Source of the DNA: CAYLZO01 sp964387775
GTDB lineage: Bacteria; Chloroflexota; Anaerolineae; JAAYZQ01
Direction of reading: 5' to 3'
DNA length: 16,510 nt
Assembly: GCA_964387775.1 (NCBI GenBank)
Contig: CAYLZO010000110.1
Span: 1-16,510 of the forward strand
Shown here: positions 1 through 5,928 of the stretch, one piece after another
Layout: each line of letters begins with the position of its first letter
Position numbering within the stretch: the stretch's first letter is position 1
Notes under the pieces: model-generated
Told to the model about the DNA's origin: nothing
Databases searched by the model: none
Seen by the model: the letters and a program-made list of their open reading frames with translations, nothing else
Translations under genes and position numbers: made by a program

Positions 1-35
1 AAGCGGTCTGCCAGGGGTTTCAGGTTCAGTGCCAT
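1..35 (-). CDS. groES: Co-chaperonin GroES, N-terminal fragment
   Basis: Only the first 11 complete codons plus two bases are in the window, read right to left from the ATG at 35. They give MALNLKPLADR, which matches the start of GroES (Hsp10), the heptameric lid of the GroEL chaperonin in the cytoplasm. A strong Shine-Dalgarno site (TAAGGAGG, 45-52) lies 9 bases before the ATG. The call is supported independently by the CIRCE operator at 87-113, which typically precedes groESL or hrcA-dnaK operons. groEL would be expected just beyond the left edge. The fragment is short, so the identification leans on operator plus N-terminus together. Confidence 0.85.
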   Translation of the reverse strand, partial: MALNLKPLADR

Positions 36-86
36 TTGTCGTTTCCTCCTTACAAGAATATGGTTTGGTTTGACGTGACAACCGCG

Positions 87-113
87 TTAGCACTCGTGCC
101 GTCCGAGTGCTAA
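87..113 (-). promoter_or_regulatory. CIRCE operator (HrcA binding site)
   Basis: TTAGCACTC (87-95), a 9-base spacer, then GAGTGCTAA (105-113): an exact match to the CIRCE inverted repeat bound by the heat-shock repressor HrcA. The symmetry extends three more base pairs on each side (84-116). It lies at the expected transcription start of the groES promoter, so bound HrcA should block initiation and heat should release it. Confidence 0.97.
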
Positions 114-122
114 CGCGAGGAT

Positions 123-151
123 AGTGTACCCCAAGTTGAATTTTCGTGCAA
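123..151 (-). promoter_or_regulatory. groES promoter (sigma70-type)
   Basis: On the minus strand TTGCAC (146-151) is followed after exactly 17 bases by TACACT (123-128). The predicted start, near 116, coincides with the outer edge of the CIRCE operator, the usual arrangement for HrcA-controlled operons. Confidence 0.7.
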
Positions 152-171
152 ATCTGAGCAGCGCTGAGGTA

Positions 172-197
172 ATGACGGATGGCGTCCCATCCGTCAT
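172..197 (-). terminator. Hairpin after the SLC13 gene, probable terminator
   Basis: A perfect 11-bp inverted repeat, ATGACGGATGG (172-182) and CCATCCGTCAT (187-197), with a 4-base loop. It lies 21 bases past the stop of the transporter gene and 20 bases before the groES -35 box, so it separates two same-strand units. No T-run follows on the minus strand, so it is not a canonical intrinsic terminator. Confidence 0.5.
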
Positions 198-218
198 AAA
201 GCCCCCTCTGGCTGTGGC

Positions 219-2033
219 TCAGGGCCAGGGCCAGAGCAGCGGCAAAAGAACCATAGAGATAACGAAGGTGATTAGATCCAGGGGCAAGCCCACCCGGAAA
301 TAGTCGCCGAAACGATAGCCCCCAGGCCCCATGACCAGCACGTTGGACTGGTGGGCCACCGGCGTCAAAAAGCCGGCCGAGGCGCCGACGGCCACGACCA
401 TCACCAGGGCGTGGGGATCGGAGCCCATCTGCCGGGCGACGCCGATGGCAATGGGGGCAATGATGACGGCTGACGCCGCATTCGACATGACCTGGGCCAA
501 CAAATTGGTCAGAATGTAGAATCCGGCCAGCAAGGCCATCGGCCCCACGTTGCCGATGGTCTGGATCATGAGATCGGCCAGGAACTCGGCCGTGCCCGTG
601 TTCTCCATGGCGATGCCCAGGGACAGGGTGCCGGCCACCAGGAACACGGCCTTCCATTCGATAGACTGGTAGGCTTCGTCCATGGTGAGGCAGCCGGTGA
701 TGACCATCAACAAGCCGGCCAGGAGCGCCGCCGCCGTGATGGGCAGCCAACCGGCCATCACCGGCACCAGCATGACGAGCAACAGCCCCGCCGCCAGGGG
801 GGCCTTCCGGGGTCGCAAGGCCAACATCGCATCCACGTCACCCAACACCACGAAATCTGCCTCGTGCTGCAAGATGCGTAGATTCTGCCGAGGCCCCTGC
901 ACCAGCAGCGTATCGCCAAAGCGCAACGGCAGCTCGGCCAGGCCGGTGCGTCGCGGCCGCCCATCGCGCAGGATGGCCAGGACCGTCAGGTTGTACTTGT
1001 CGCGAAAATGAATGTCCGCCAACGTCCTGCCGACAAACCGGGAGTGGGGCGATAGCAGCACCTCGGCGATGCCGACCACCTCCGATTGCAGGTCCTTGTC
1101 CTCCATCCTGACTTCTGGCTGGATGTCGAGATGGCCGATGGCTTCCGACCAGACCAGGTTGTCCACCAGGCCTTCGATGAGGAGCACGTCGCCCCGGTGA
1201 AGGAGGGTATCCTTCTCAGGTGCCAGTTGCACTCGTCCCCCTTTTTCCAGGCCAATGACCGACAGTTCAAAATCCTGGCGCAGGCCACTTTCGGCCAGGG
1301 TCCGGCCGATGAGCGGGGAGCCAGCGGGCACGCGCGCCCGGAAGAGGCGCTCGCTCAGTTGGTAGACGCCCACCAGGTCGGTCTCGGGATCAAAAGCACC
1401 CGCCAATCGTTCGTCCGGCGAGCGATCGGGCACGAGGCGCTGCCCCAAGAGGACAAAGTAGATCAGGCCGACCACCAAAGCCGTCACCCCCACCGGGGCA
1501 AAGTCGAACAAAGAAAAAGGCTCCAGGCCAGCGAATCGCAGGGCGTCGCTGACGAGGATGTTGGACGGCGTGCCGATGAGGGTCGTCATGCCGCCCAGCA
1601 GCGAGCCAAAGGCCAGGGGCAGCAGTAGCCGCGACGAGTTGATGCGGGTCTGCCGGGCCAGGCTCACCACGGCCGGCATCAAGACCGCCGTAGCTCCCAC
1701 GTTGTTCATCACCCCCGACATCAGGCCGACCGTCGCCACCAACCAGCCGACCAGCCGGGACTGGCTTTGGCCGGCCACGCGGAGCAGGCGCCGGGCCACC
1801 AGGTTGGCCACGCCGGTGTGAAAGAGCCCCCCGCTGACAATAAAAATAGCCCAGACCGTAATGACGGCCGGGCTGCTAAAGCTGGCGAATGCCTCCGTCG
1901 GAGTCGTCAAGCCGGTCAGCACCAGGGCGAGCAGGACCAGCAGTGCGACGACGTCCACCCGCAACCACTCGGTGATGAACAACAAGACGGTGATGCCCAG
2001 GATCGCCAGGATCAGTGTAATTTCGCTCGTCAA
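219..2033 (-). CDS. SLC13/DASS family anion transporter with two TrkA-C (RCK_C) domains
   Basis: A 604-residue inner-membrane permease. Hydrophobic block one (about 5-200) carries NNVGATA (110-116) and GTPSN (154-158). Two soluble TrkA-C-like domains follow (about 220-300 and 318-400). Block two (about 412-604) carries SNAASA (517-522) and a second HQSN, the duplicated clamp motifs of the divalent anion:sodium symporter fold. Homologues with central TrkA-C domains include sulfate carriers, but substrates vary, so sulfate is an inference supported only by the sat-cysC genes about 13 kb away. I chose the TTG at 2033: the frame stays open upstream to an ATG at 2237, but that extension is polar and arginine-rich, a 17-bp-spaced promoter lies inside it (2058-2086), and GGAGG (2043-2047) sits 9 bases before the TTG. 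Family call is firm; substrate unknown. Confidence 0.85.
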   Translation of the reverse strand: MTSEITLILAILGITVLLFITEWLRVDVVALLVLLALVLTGLTTPTEAFASFSSPAVITVWAIFIVSGGLFHTGVANLVARRLLRVAGQSQSRLVGWLVATVGLMSGVMNNVGATAVLMPAVVSLARQTRINSSRLLLPLAFGSLLGGMTTLIGTPSNILVSDALRFAGLEPFSLFDFAPVGVTALVVGLIYFVLLGQRLVPDRSPDERLAGAFDPETDLVGVYQLSERLFRARVPAGSPLIGRTLAESGLRQDFELSVIGLEKGGRVQLAPEKDTLLHRGDVLLIEGLVDNLVWSEAIGHLDIQPEVRMEDKDLQSEVVGIAEVLLSPHSRFVGRTLADIHFRDKYNLTVLAILRDGRPRRTGLAELPLRFGDTLLVQGPRQNLRILQHEADFVVLGDVDAMLALRPRKAPLAAGLLLVMLVPVMAGWLPITAAALLAGLLMVITGCLTMDEAYQSIEWKAVFLVAGTLSLGIAMENTGTAEFLADLMIQTIGNVGPMALLAGFYILTNLLAQVMSNAASAVIIAPIAIGVARQMGSDPHALVMVVAVGASAGFLTPVAHQSNVLVMGPGGYRFGDYFRVGLPLDLITFVISMVLLPLLWPWP

Positions 2034-2057
2034 GCCGAGGCCCCTCCCTTCCGTCGT

Positions 2058-2086
2058 ATCGTACCACGATGCGGGCAATTTGGCAA
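2058..2086 (-). promoter_or_regulatory. Promoter of the SLC13 transporter gene
   Basis: On the minus strand TTGCCA (2081-2086), a 17-base spacer, TACGAT (2058-2063). Predicted start near 2051, giving a short leader of about 18 bases that contains the ribosome binding site of the TTG start at 2033. It decides against the longer reading frame that begins at 2237. Confidence 0.6.
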
Positions 2087-2307
2087 CCCCCCGCTCTTCT
2101 CTTTCTCTTTTGACCAAGGCCGAGATGGCTGGATTTTCCCTGCTCCGCGGATGGCTACACCGCAGCCAAGACCTGTTTCTCTCCTCATCTTTTTTTGCTT
2201 GCCCCAATCCTGCCGACCTGTTTGCGGTTCGTGGCACGGCCGCCTATCGAGCGTAGGGTAGTCGTCGTGCATCCATCAAGCAGACCCAGGCGATCTATGA
2301 TAAGATG
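2087..2307. other. Intergenic stretch without a recognised feature
   Basis: Between the divergent SLC13 and pyr units. I see no credible gene, tRNA or strong promoter here. A TATGAT hexamer at 2296-2301 could serve as a -10 box for the RNA candidate that follows, but no good -35 box lies at the right distance (CCATCA, 2273-2278). Confidence 0.5.
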
Positions 2308-2472
2308 CACTCACTTGAGTGGCATGGCCCATGGCGGGCGAGCAACCTCAGGTCAAGTTCTACAACCGGGTAGGGCGGTTCACCAGAGGACATCATGGGC
2401 CATGCTGAAATCGATATCTCTTCTCCTCCTTTTGATAGAGAGCCAGGGGTATGGGGCCACCCCTGGCTCTCT
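2308..2472 (+). ncRNA. Candidate structured RNA (nested helices plus a 14-bp hairpin)
   Basis: Seen in the sequence: a small hairpin CACTC/GAGTG (2308-2312, 2317-2321). A perfect 12-bp long-range helix follows, GCATGGCCCATG (2322-2333) with CATGGGCCATGC (2394-2405). Inside it CCTC (2346-2349) can pair with GAGG (2386-2389) and AACCG with CGGTT. After a linker comes a perfect 14-bp hairpin with an 8-base loop (2437-2450, 2459-2472). The strand is inferred from the order of elements; the last hairpin lacks a T-run, so it is not a standard terminator. I could not match this to 4.5S, 6S, tmRNA or a riboswitch I know. A 25-codon frame (ATG 2331 to TGA 2406-2408) lies inside but has no ribosome binding site. 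It may instead be a mobile palindrome or a long-range operator. Confidence 0.35.
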
Positions 2473-2515
2473 TGATCTTGCCCCCTGACCCCCTGGCGCT
2501 TTGAGGGCTATAGAT

Positions 2516-2544
2516 TTGCACGCCTGCCGATTCTGTGCTAGAAT
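2516..2544 (+). promoter_or_regulatory. Promoter of the pyrC-pyrB operon
   Basis: TTGCAC (2516-2521), a 17-base spacer, TAGAAT (2539-2544). Predicted start near 2551, which gives a leader of about 125 bases before pyrC containing the hairpin at 2612-2655. Confidence 0.7.
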
Positions 2545-2574
2545 GCCATAGTCTTGACGGATGAGCGGAGGCGC

Positions 2575-2679
2575 GTGAGTAGATTCAACAAACACGCAAA
2601 GAGCACAAATGGAGCACCAGCGGGGGCCTGTCCCCCGGTTGAGTGCTCTTTTTTTATGCTGGGCCGGGGGCAAGCATGA
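2575..2679 (+). CDS. Possible pyr operon leader peptide
   Basis: A 34-codon frame starts at GTG 2575, runs straight through the terminator-like hairpin and its T-run (2612-2655), and ends with a TGA that overlaps the pyrC start as ATGA (2676-2679). GGAGG (2567-2571) precedes the GTG at only 3 bases, which is close for efficient initiation. Known parallel: the E. coli pyrBI leader peptide also spans its attenuator, so that a ribosome close behind polymerase prevents termination. Here the overlap with pyrC would also couple translation, which would help because the pyrC start itself has only a weak site (GGGGG, 2666-2670). The peptide has no recognisable domain. It could be an accidental open frame. 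Confidence 0.4.
   Translation: MSRFNKHAKSTNGAPAGACPPVECSFFMLGRGQA
2612..2655 (+). terminator. Attenuator-type terminator before pyrC
   Basis: GAGCAC (2612-2617) pairs with GTGCTC (2643-2648), and inside it CGGGGG (2621-2626) pairs with CCCCCG (2632-2637) around a 5-base loop. Seven T residues follow (2649-2655). A second GAGCAC copy (2601-2606) could pair with the same 3' arm and shift the register. A strong terminator between a promoter and pyrC, 20 bases before its ATG, points to transcription attenuation. I see no convincing PyrR-binding loop, so the sensing mechanism is open. Confidence 0.75.
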
Positions 2680-3749
2680 CACCTCTCCGGTTGCCCGGCC
2701 TCGTGGACGTGCACGTCCATCTGCGAGAGCCGGGCGGAACGCACAAGGAGAATATCACCAGTGGCAGCGCCGCCGCTCTCGCCGGCGGCGTTACTCTGGC
2801 GCTGGCCATGCCCAACACCGCGCCGCCCATCGTGGATGCCGAGGCCCTGACGGCCCAGCGGCGGCTGGTGGACCAGAAAGCCCTGTGTGACGTCGGCTGT
2901 TTCGTCGGCGCGACCGAGACCAACGCAGCCGAGGCCGCTGGCCTGGCGGGCGAGGCGGCGGGCCTCAAGATCTACCTGGACCAGACCTACGGCCCGCTGC
3001 GTATGCGCAGCTTGACTGCCCTGCTGGGCCACTTTCGCGCCTGGCCCACCGGCCGGCCCATCGCCGTCCACGCCGAGGGCCTGTCGGCGGCGATGGCCAT
3101 CGGTCTGGCGCGGAGCTTTGGCCGGCGGCTGCACCTCTGCCACGTCAGCCGCGCCGACGAGGTGACGCTCATCCGCGCCGCCAAGCGCTCGGGCGCGGCG
3201 CTGACCTGCGAGGTCACACCCCACCACCTCTTTCTCACCGAGGCCGACGCCCGGCGCCTGGGGCCCTACGGCGCCATGAAGCCGTCCCTGGGCAGCGAGG
3301 CCGACGTGGCAGCGCTGTGGGCCAACCTGGACGTCGTGGACTGCATCGCCACCGACCACGCACCTCACACCCGCGCCGAGAAGGAAAGTGCCGACCCGCC
3401 GCCCGGCGTGCCCGGCCTGGAGACGATGCTGCCTTTGCTGCTGACCGCCGTCGCCGAGGGCCGACTGGCGCTGGACCGCCTGGTGGAATTAACCCACGAG
3501 GCGCCCCGGCGCATCTTCCGCTTGCCCGCGCAGCCCGACACCTGGGTCGAGGTGGACCCCGAGGCACGCTACACCCTGCGCGACGCAGACCAGCACACCC
3601 GCTGCGGCTGGACGCCCTTCGCCGGCATGGCCGTGCGGGGCCGCGTCCGGCGCGTCGTCCTGCGCGGCCAAACCGCCTTTGAAGATGGAAGCATCCGGGT
3701 TCAACCCGGCTACGGCCGCTTTGTCGAACCCGTAAAGCGTATTGCGTAA
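2676..3749 (+). CDS. pyrC: Dihydroorotase, CAD-like
   Basis: A 357-residue zinc amidohydrolase that interconverts carbamoyl-aspartate and dihydroorotate, step three of de novo pyrimidine synthesis in the cytoplasm. Visible active-site elements: DVHVHLREPG (11-20), the lysine of GLKIYL (K98) expected to be carboxylated, H132 in VHAE, H156 in CHVS, TPHH (181-184) and ATDHAPHT (225-232). The protein begins nearly at the metal motif and lacks the roughly 50-residue N-terminal strand region of ordinary bacterial dihydroorotases. In this, and in stretches such as GLETMLPLLLTAVAEGRL (248-264 region), it resembles the DHO domain of animal CAD. I chose ATG 2676 because a CAD-style start (RLPGLVDVHVH) follows directly; an earlier GTG lies inside the terminator stem. 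pyrB follows 103 bases downstream. Confidence 0.93.
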   Translation: MTPLRLPGLVDVHVHLREPGGTHKENITSGSAAALAGGVTLALAMPNTAPPIVDAEALTAQRRLVDQKALCDVGCFVGATETNAAEAAGLAGEAAGLKIYLDQTYGPLRMRSLTALLGHFRAWPTGRPIAVHAEGLSAAMAIGLARSFGRRLHLCHVSRADEVTLIRAAKRSGAALTCEVTPHHLFLTEADARRLGPYGAMKPSLGSEADVAALWANLDVVDCIATDHAPHTRAEKESADPPPGVPGLETMLPLLLTAVAEGRLALDRLVELTHEAPRRIFRLPAQPDTWVEVDPEARYTLRDADQHTRCGWTPFAGMAVRGRVRRVVLRGQTAFEDGSIRVQPGYGRFVEPVKRIA

Positions 3750-3837
3750 AACATGCTCGCCGGGTCATACGCAATACGCAATACGCAACACGCATCACGC
3801 ATCACGCATCACGCAACACGCATCACGCAATACGCTT
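3735..3837 (+). repeat. Heptamer array with inverted arm between pyrC and pyrB
   Basis: Ten contiguous 7-bp units run from 3767 to 3836, variants of ATACGCA, ACACGCA and TCACGCA. The last 13 bases, ACGCAATACGCTT (3825-3837), are a perfect inverted copy of AAGCGTATTGCGT (3735-3747), which overlaps the final codons and stop of pyrC. The array ends directly before the pyrB ribosome binding site. The same unit family recurs at 13524-13584. Confidence 0.9.
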
Positions 3838-3852
3838 GAGGAGGAAACAACC

Positions 3853-4836
3853 ATGACCGCCGAACCACGAAACGGCACCAAGACCGTGGGCCTGGCGCCC
3901 AACCTGGACAGCGGCTTTTATGGGCAGGACATCATCTCCGTCCGCCAGTTCAGCCGCGACAACCTGGCCTACATTTTCGACGTGGCCGACGAGATGCGGG
4001 CCATCGTCAAGCGAGTCGGCTCCACCGACTTGCTCAAGGGCCACGTGCTGGCCTGCGTGTTCTACGAGCCAAGCACACGCACCAGCTCGTCCTTCATCGC
4101 CGCCATGTCGCGGCTAGGGGGTAGCGTCATCCCCATCAACGAGGTCCGCTACTCGTCGGTGACCAAGGGCGAGAGCCTGCCCGACACTATCCGCACCCTG
4201 GAGTCGTACGCCGACGTCATCGTCCTGCGCCACCCGGAGGTGGGCGCCTCGAAAGTGGCGGCCGAATACGCCCGCAAGCCGATCATCAACGCCGGCGACG
4301 GCGTGGGTGAGCACCCGACCCAGGCCCTGCTCGACCTCTACACCATCCGCTCCGATCTGGGCACCCTCGACGGCCTGCACGTGGCCATGGTCGGCGACCT
4401 GCGCTACGGCCGCACGGTCCACTCACTGGCCCGGCTGCTCTGCCTGTACGACGTCAAGATGACGTTCGTCTCGCCCGAGATCCTGCGCCTGCCGCTGGAC
4501 GTGATGAACGACATCAAGTGCGATGGGCGCCAGGTGCGCGAGACCTACGACGTGCACGAGATCATCGGCGAGATGGACGTGCTCTACGTCACGCGCGTGC
4601 AGCGCGAGCGGTTCGCCGACCAGGCCCAGTACGACTCGGTGAAGGATTATTACGTCATCACCGCCGAACTGATGGAACAGGCCAAGGAGGAGATGGTCAT
4701 CATGCATCCTCTGCCCCGGGTCGGCGAGATCAGTTACGCCCTCGACGACGACCCCCGCGCCGCCTACTTCCGCCAGATGGAGAACGGCATGTACATTCGC
4801 ATGGCCCTGCTGGCGGCGGTGCTGGGCAAGGTATAG
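3853..4836 (+). CDS. pyrB: Aspartate carbamoyltransferase catalytic chain
   Basis: A 327-residue enzyme joining carbamoyl phosphate and aspartate, the first committed step of pyrimidine synthesis. Diagnostic motifs: STRTSSSF (74-81, carbamoyl phosphate loop), K105 in the mobile KGESLPDT loop, RHPE (126-129), HPTQALLD (154-161) and HPLPR (285-289). The closing stretch DPRAAYFRQ...NGMYIRMALL is close to the end of animal CAD, as is the start GQDIISVRQF. ATG 3853 is chosen for its strong site (GAGGAGG, 3838-3844, 8 bases away); the frame is open further upstream through the heptamer array, but that part is repeat-derived. No regulatory chain gene (pyrI) is in the window, so the enzyme is probably an unregulated trimer or is associated with dihydroorotase (inference). 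Confidence 0.95.
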   Translation: MTAEPRNGTKTVGLAPNLDSGFYGQDIISVRQFSRDNLAYIFDVADEMRAIVKRVGSTDLLKGHVLACVFYEPSTRTSSSFIAAMSRLGGSVIPINEVRYSSVTKGESLPDTIRTLESYADVIVLRHPEVGASKVAAEYARKPIINAGDGVGEHPTQALLDLYTIRSDLGTLDGLHVAMVGDLRYGRTVHSLARLLCLYDVKMTFVSPEILRLPLDVMNDIKCDGRQVRETYDVHEIIGEMDVLYVTRVQRERFADQAQYDSVKDYYVITAELMEQAKEEMVIMHPLPRVGEISYALDDDPRAAYFRQMENGMYIRMALLAAVLGKV

Positions 4837-4862
4837 CTCTCGAGGGCTTGGGCTAGCAGGCT

Positions 4863-4970
4863 GTCGGAGAGAGCCTCCGGCGTTCGTAGTAGGTGCTTCG
4901 CCCCAGGCGTGCCTCTGGCAAGCACCGCAGAAACGCGCTGAAGCGCTTACTACAAACGAACCTCTCCGAC
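4863..4970. repeat. REP-like nested palindrome downstream of pyrB
   Basis: Outer arms GTCGGAGAG (4863-4871) and CTCTCCGAC (4962-4970) are perfect. Middle arms (4882-4899 and 4940-4961) pair imperfectly with a 4-base bulge, and GGTGCTT/AAGCACC (4892-4898, 4920-4926) closes an inner hairpin. No gene lies between pyrB and the promoter at 4985. It may end pyrB transcription, but its form (nested, imperfect, free-standing) looks like a dispersed repetitive palindrome. Confidence 0.65.
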
Positions 4971-4984
4971 AAGTTGCCAGGTCG

Positions 4985-5013
4985 TTGACTTGGCTTTCCC
5001 TCTGTGTTATACT
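4985..5013 (+). promoter_or_regulatory. Promoter of the nucleotidyltransferase-HEPN pair
   Basis: TTGACT (4985-4990), 17 bases, TATACT (5008-5013): five of six matches in each box. Predicted start near 5020, about 25 bases before the ATG at 5045. Confidence 0.8.
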
Positions 5014-5044
5014 GGCCTCAGAGGAGGTGGGACGAGGCAGAGAG

Positions 5045-5416
5045 ATGGACGAGTACGCGATCTACCGGCAGCAGTGGGCAGAGCGAGCCGAACAGGAGTA
5101 TGAGGAAAGACTGGCCCTGGCCGACGAGGCCCGGGAGCTTGCCCGCCAACTGGCCGAGCTGCTGGCCGCGGAATTCGGAGCCACCCGCGTTTACCTCTGC
5201 GGCTCCCTAATGCGAGAGGGGCGATTCCGCCCGGACTCGGACATCGACCTGGCCGCCCAGGGCATCCCGCCGGGCGAGCTCTTTCGCGCCGGTGCCGCGC
5301 TGGCCCGTGCCCTGGAAGGACGCTATCGAGTTGACCTGTTGGACCTGGACACCGCCCGCCCCGGCGTCCGGGCCCTCATTCTTGGCGAAGGCGAGCTGCT
5401 CTATGACCAGAACTGA
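5045..5416 (+). CDS. mntA: MNT-domain nucleotidyltransferase (MntA-type antitoxin)
   Basis: A 123-residue protein of the minimal nucleotidyltransferase family. A charged helical N-terminus (1-45) leads into the catalytic core: GS at 53-54, DID at 66-68 in the pattern GSLMREGRFRPDSDIDL, and a third acidic residue, D97, in RVDLLDLD. In type VII toxin-antitoxin pairs such proteins AMPylate a tyrosine of the HEPN toxin and silence it. The next gene overlaps by 14 bases and encodes a HEPN protein with the target motif, which supports that role. The ATG at 5045 has GAGG (5034-5037) 7 bases upstream; an in-frame GTG at 5027 has no site of its own. It could alternatively be a substrate-modifying nucleotidyltransferase outside toxin biology. 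Confidence 0.8.
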   Translation: MDEYAIYRQQWAERAEQEYEERLALADEARELARQLAELLAAEFGATRVYLCGSLMREGRFRPDSDIDLAAQGIPPGELFRAGAALARALEGRYRVDLLDLDTARPGVRALILGEGELLYDQN

Positions 5417-5888
5417 GACCCGCCGGCTTCTCGTCGAGATCCGGGATGAGCTGGCCGAGCTGTCCCACCTGAAGGAAACGCTGGACGCGGCCCGATCCGA
5501 TTTTGCCCGTCACACTCCTGACACTCTTGAGCAGGGCGGCATCGCGCTGGCCCTGCACGACTTTTACAACGGCGTCGAGAACGTCTTTCGACGAATCGCA
5601 CTGGAGTTGGGGGAGGGCGTGCCCGGCGGCGACGACTGGCACGTCCGCCTGTTGCGCAACATGGCCCTGCAACTTCCCGACGTTCGCCCCCCGGTGATCC
5701 AGGCCGAAACCCGCCTGGCCCTGGAAGAGTTCTTGCGCTTCCGCCACATCGTGCGCCACACCTACGGGCACGGCCTGGAATGGGAGCGCGTCAGCGCGCT
5801 GTTGGACCGATTTGAAGACACCTACGCCGCCTTTATTGCCGACGTAAAGGGTTTCATAGTTTTCCTGGAGGCCATGGCCGCAGAATGA
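5403..5888 (+). CDS. hepT: HEPN-domain protein, HepT-like ribonuclease toxin
   Basis: A 161-residue, mostly helical protein. Residues 114-121 read RHIVRHTY, an exact Rx4HxY HEPN ribonuclease motif (R114, H119, Y121). In characterised HepT toxins the R and H are catalytic and the Y is AMPylated by the partner antitoxin. The ATG overlaps the last 14 bases of the nucleotidyltransferase gene, so the two are probably translationally coupled. At 161 residues it is somewhat longer than many HepT proteins, with about 40 residues after the motif. Toxicity is inferred from family and pairing, not shown by the sequence. Confidence 0.8.
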   Translation: MTRTETRRLLVEIRDELAELSHLKETLDAARSDFARHTPDTLEQGGIALALHDFYNGVENVFRRIALELGEGVPGGDDWHVRLLRNMALQLPDVRPPVIQAETRLALEEFLRFRHIVRHTYGHGLEWERVSALLDRFEDTYAAFIADVKGFIVFLEAMAAE

Positions 5889-5928
5889 CCCCACTCTGCC
5901 GTTGGAAAGACGAACCCAGGTTTGCCCC

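Noticed and set aside
2331..2408. 25-codon frame in the intergenic region (MAGEQPQVKFYNRVGRF...)
   Set aside because: Reads like a plausible peptide, but it has no ribosome binding site or clear promoter and coincides with the long-range RNA helix. Kept only as a remark in the RNA candidate.
2308..2472. 4.5S/SRP RNA, 6S RNA or tmRNA
   Set aside because: No GGAAG/GCAGC-type SRP apical motif, length too short for 6S or tmRNA, and no tRNA-like ends.
2551..2610. PyrR-binding loop in the pyr leader
   Set aside because: No convincing match to the conserved PyrR loop sequence; only a short GCGTG/CACGC hairpin (2573-2577, 2593-2597) is visible.
3767..3836. Heptamer arrays as a CRISPR
   Set aside because: Units are 7 bp and directly adjacent, with no unique spacers and no cas genes nearby.
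5902..5928. Upstream TTG start for proline dehydrogenase
   Set aside because: Adds nine residues outside the family pattern and has no ribosome site; ATG 5929 fits the usual N-terminus better.
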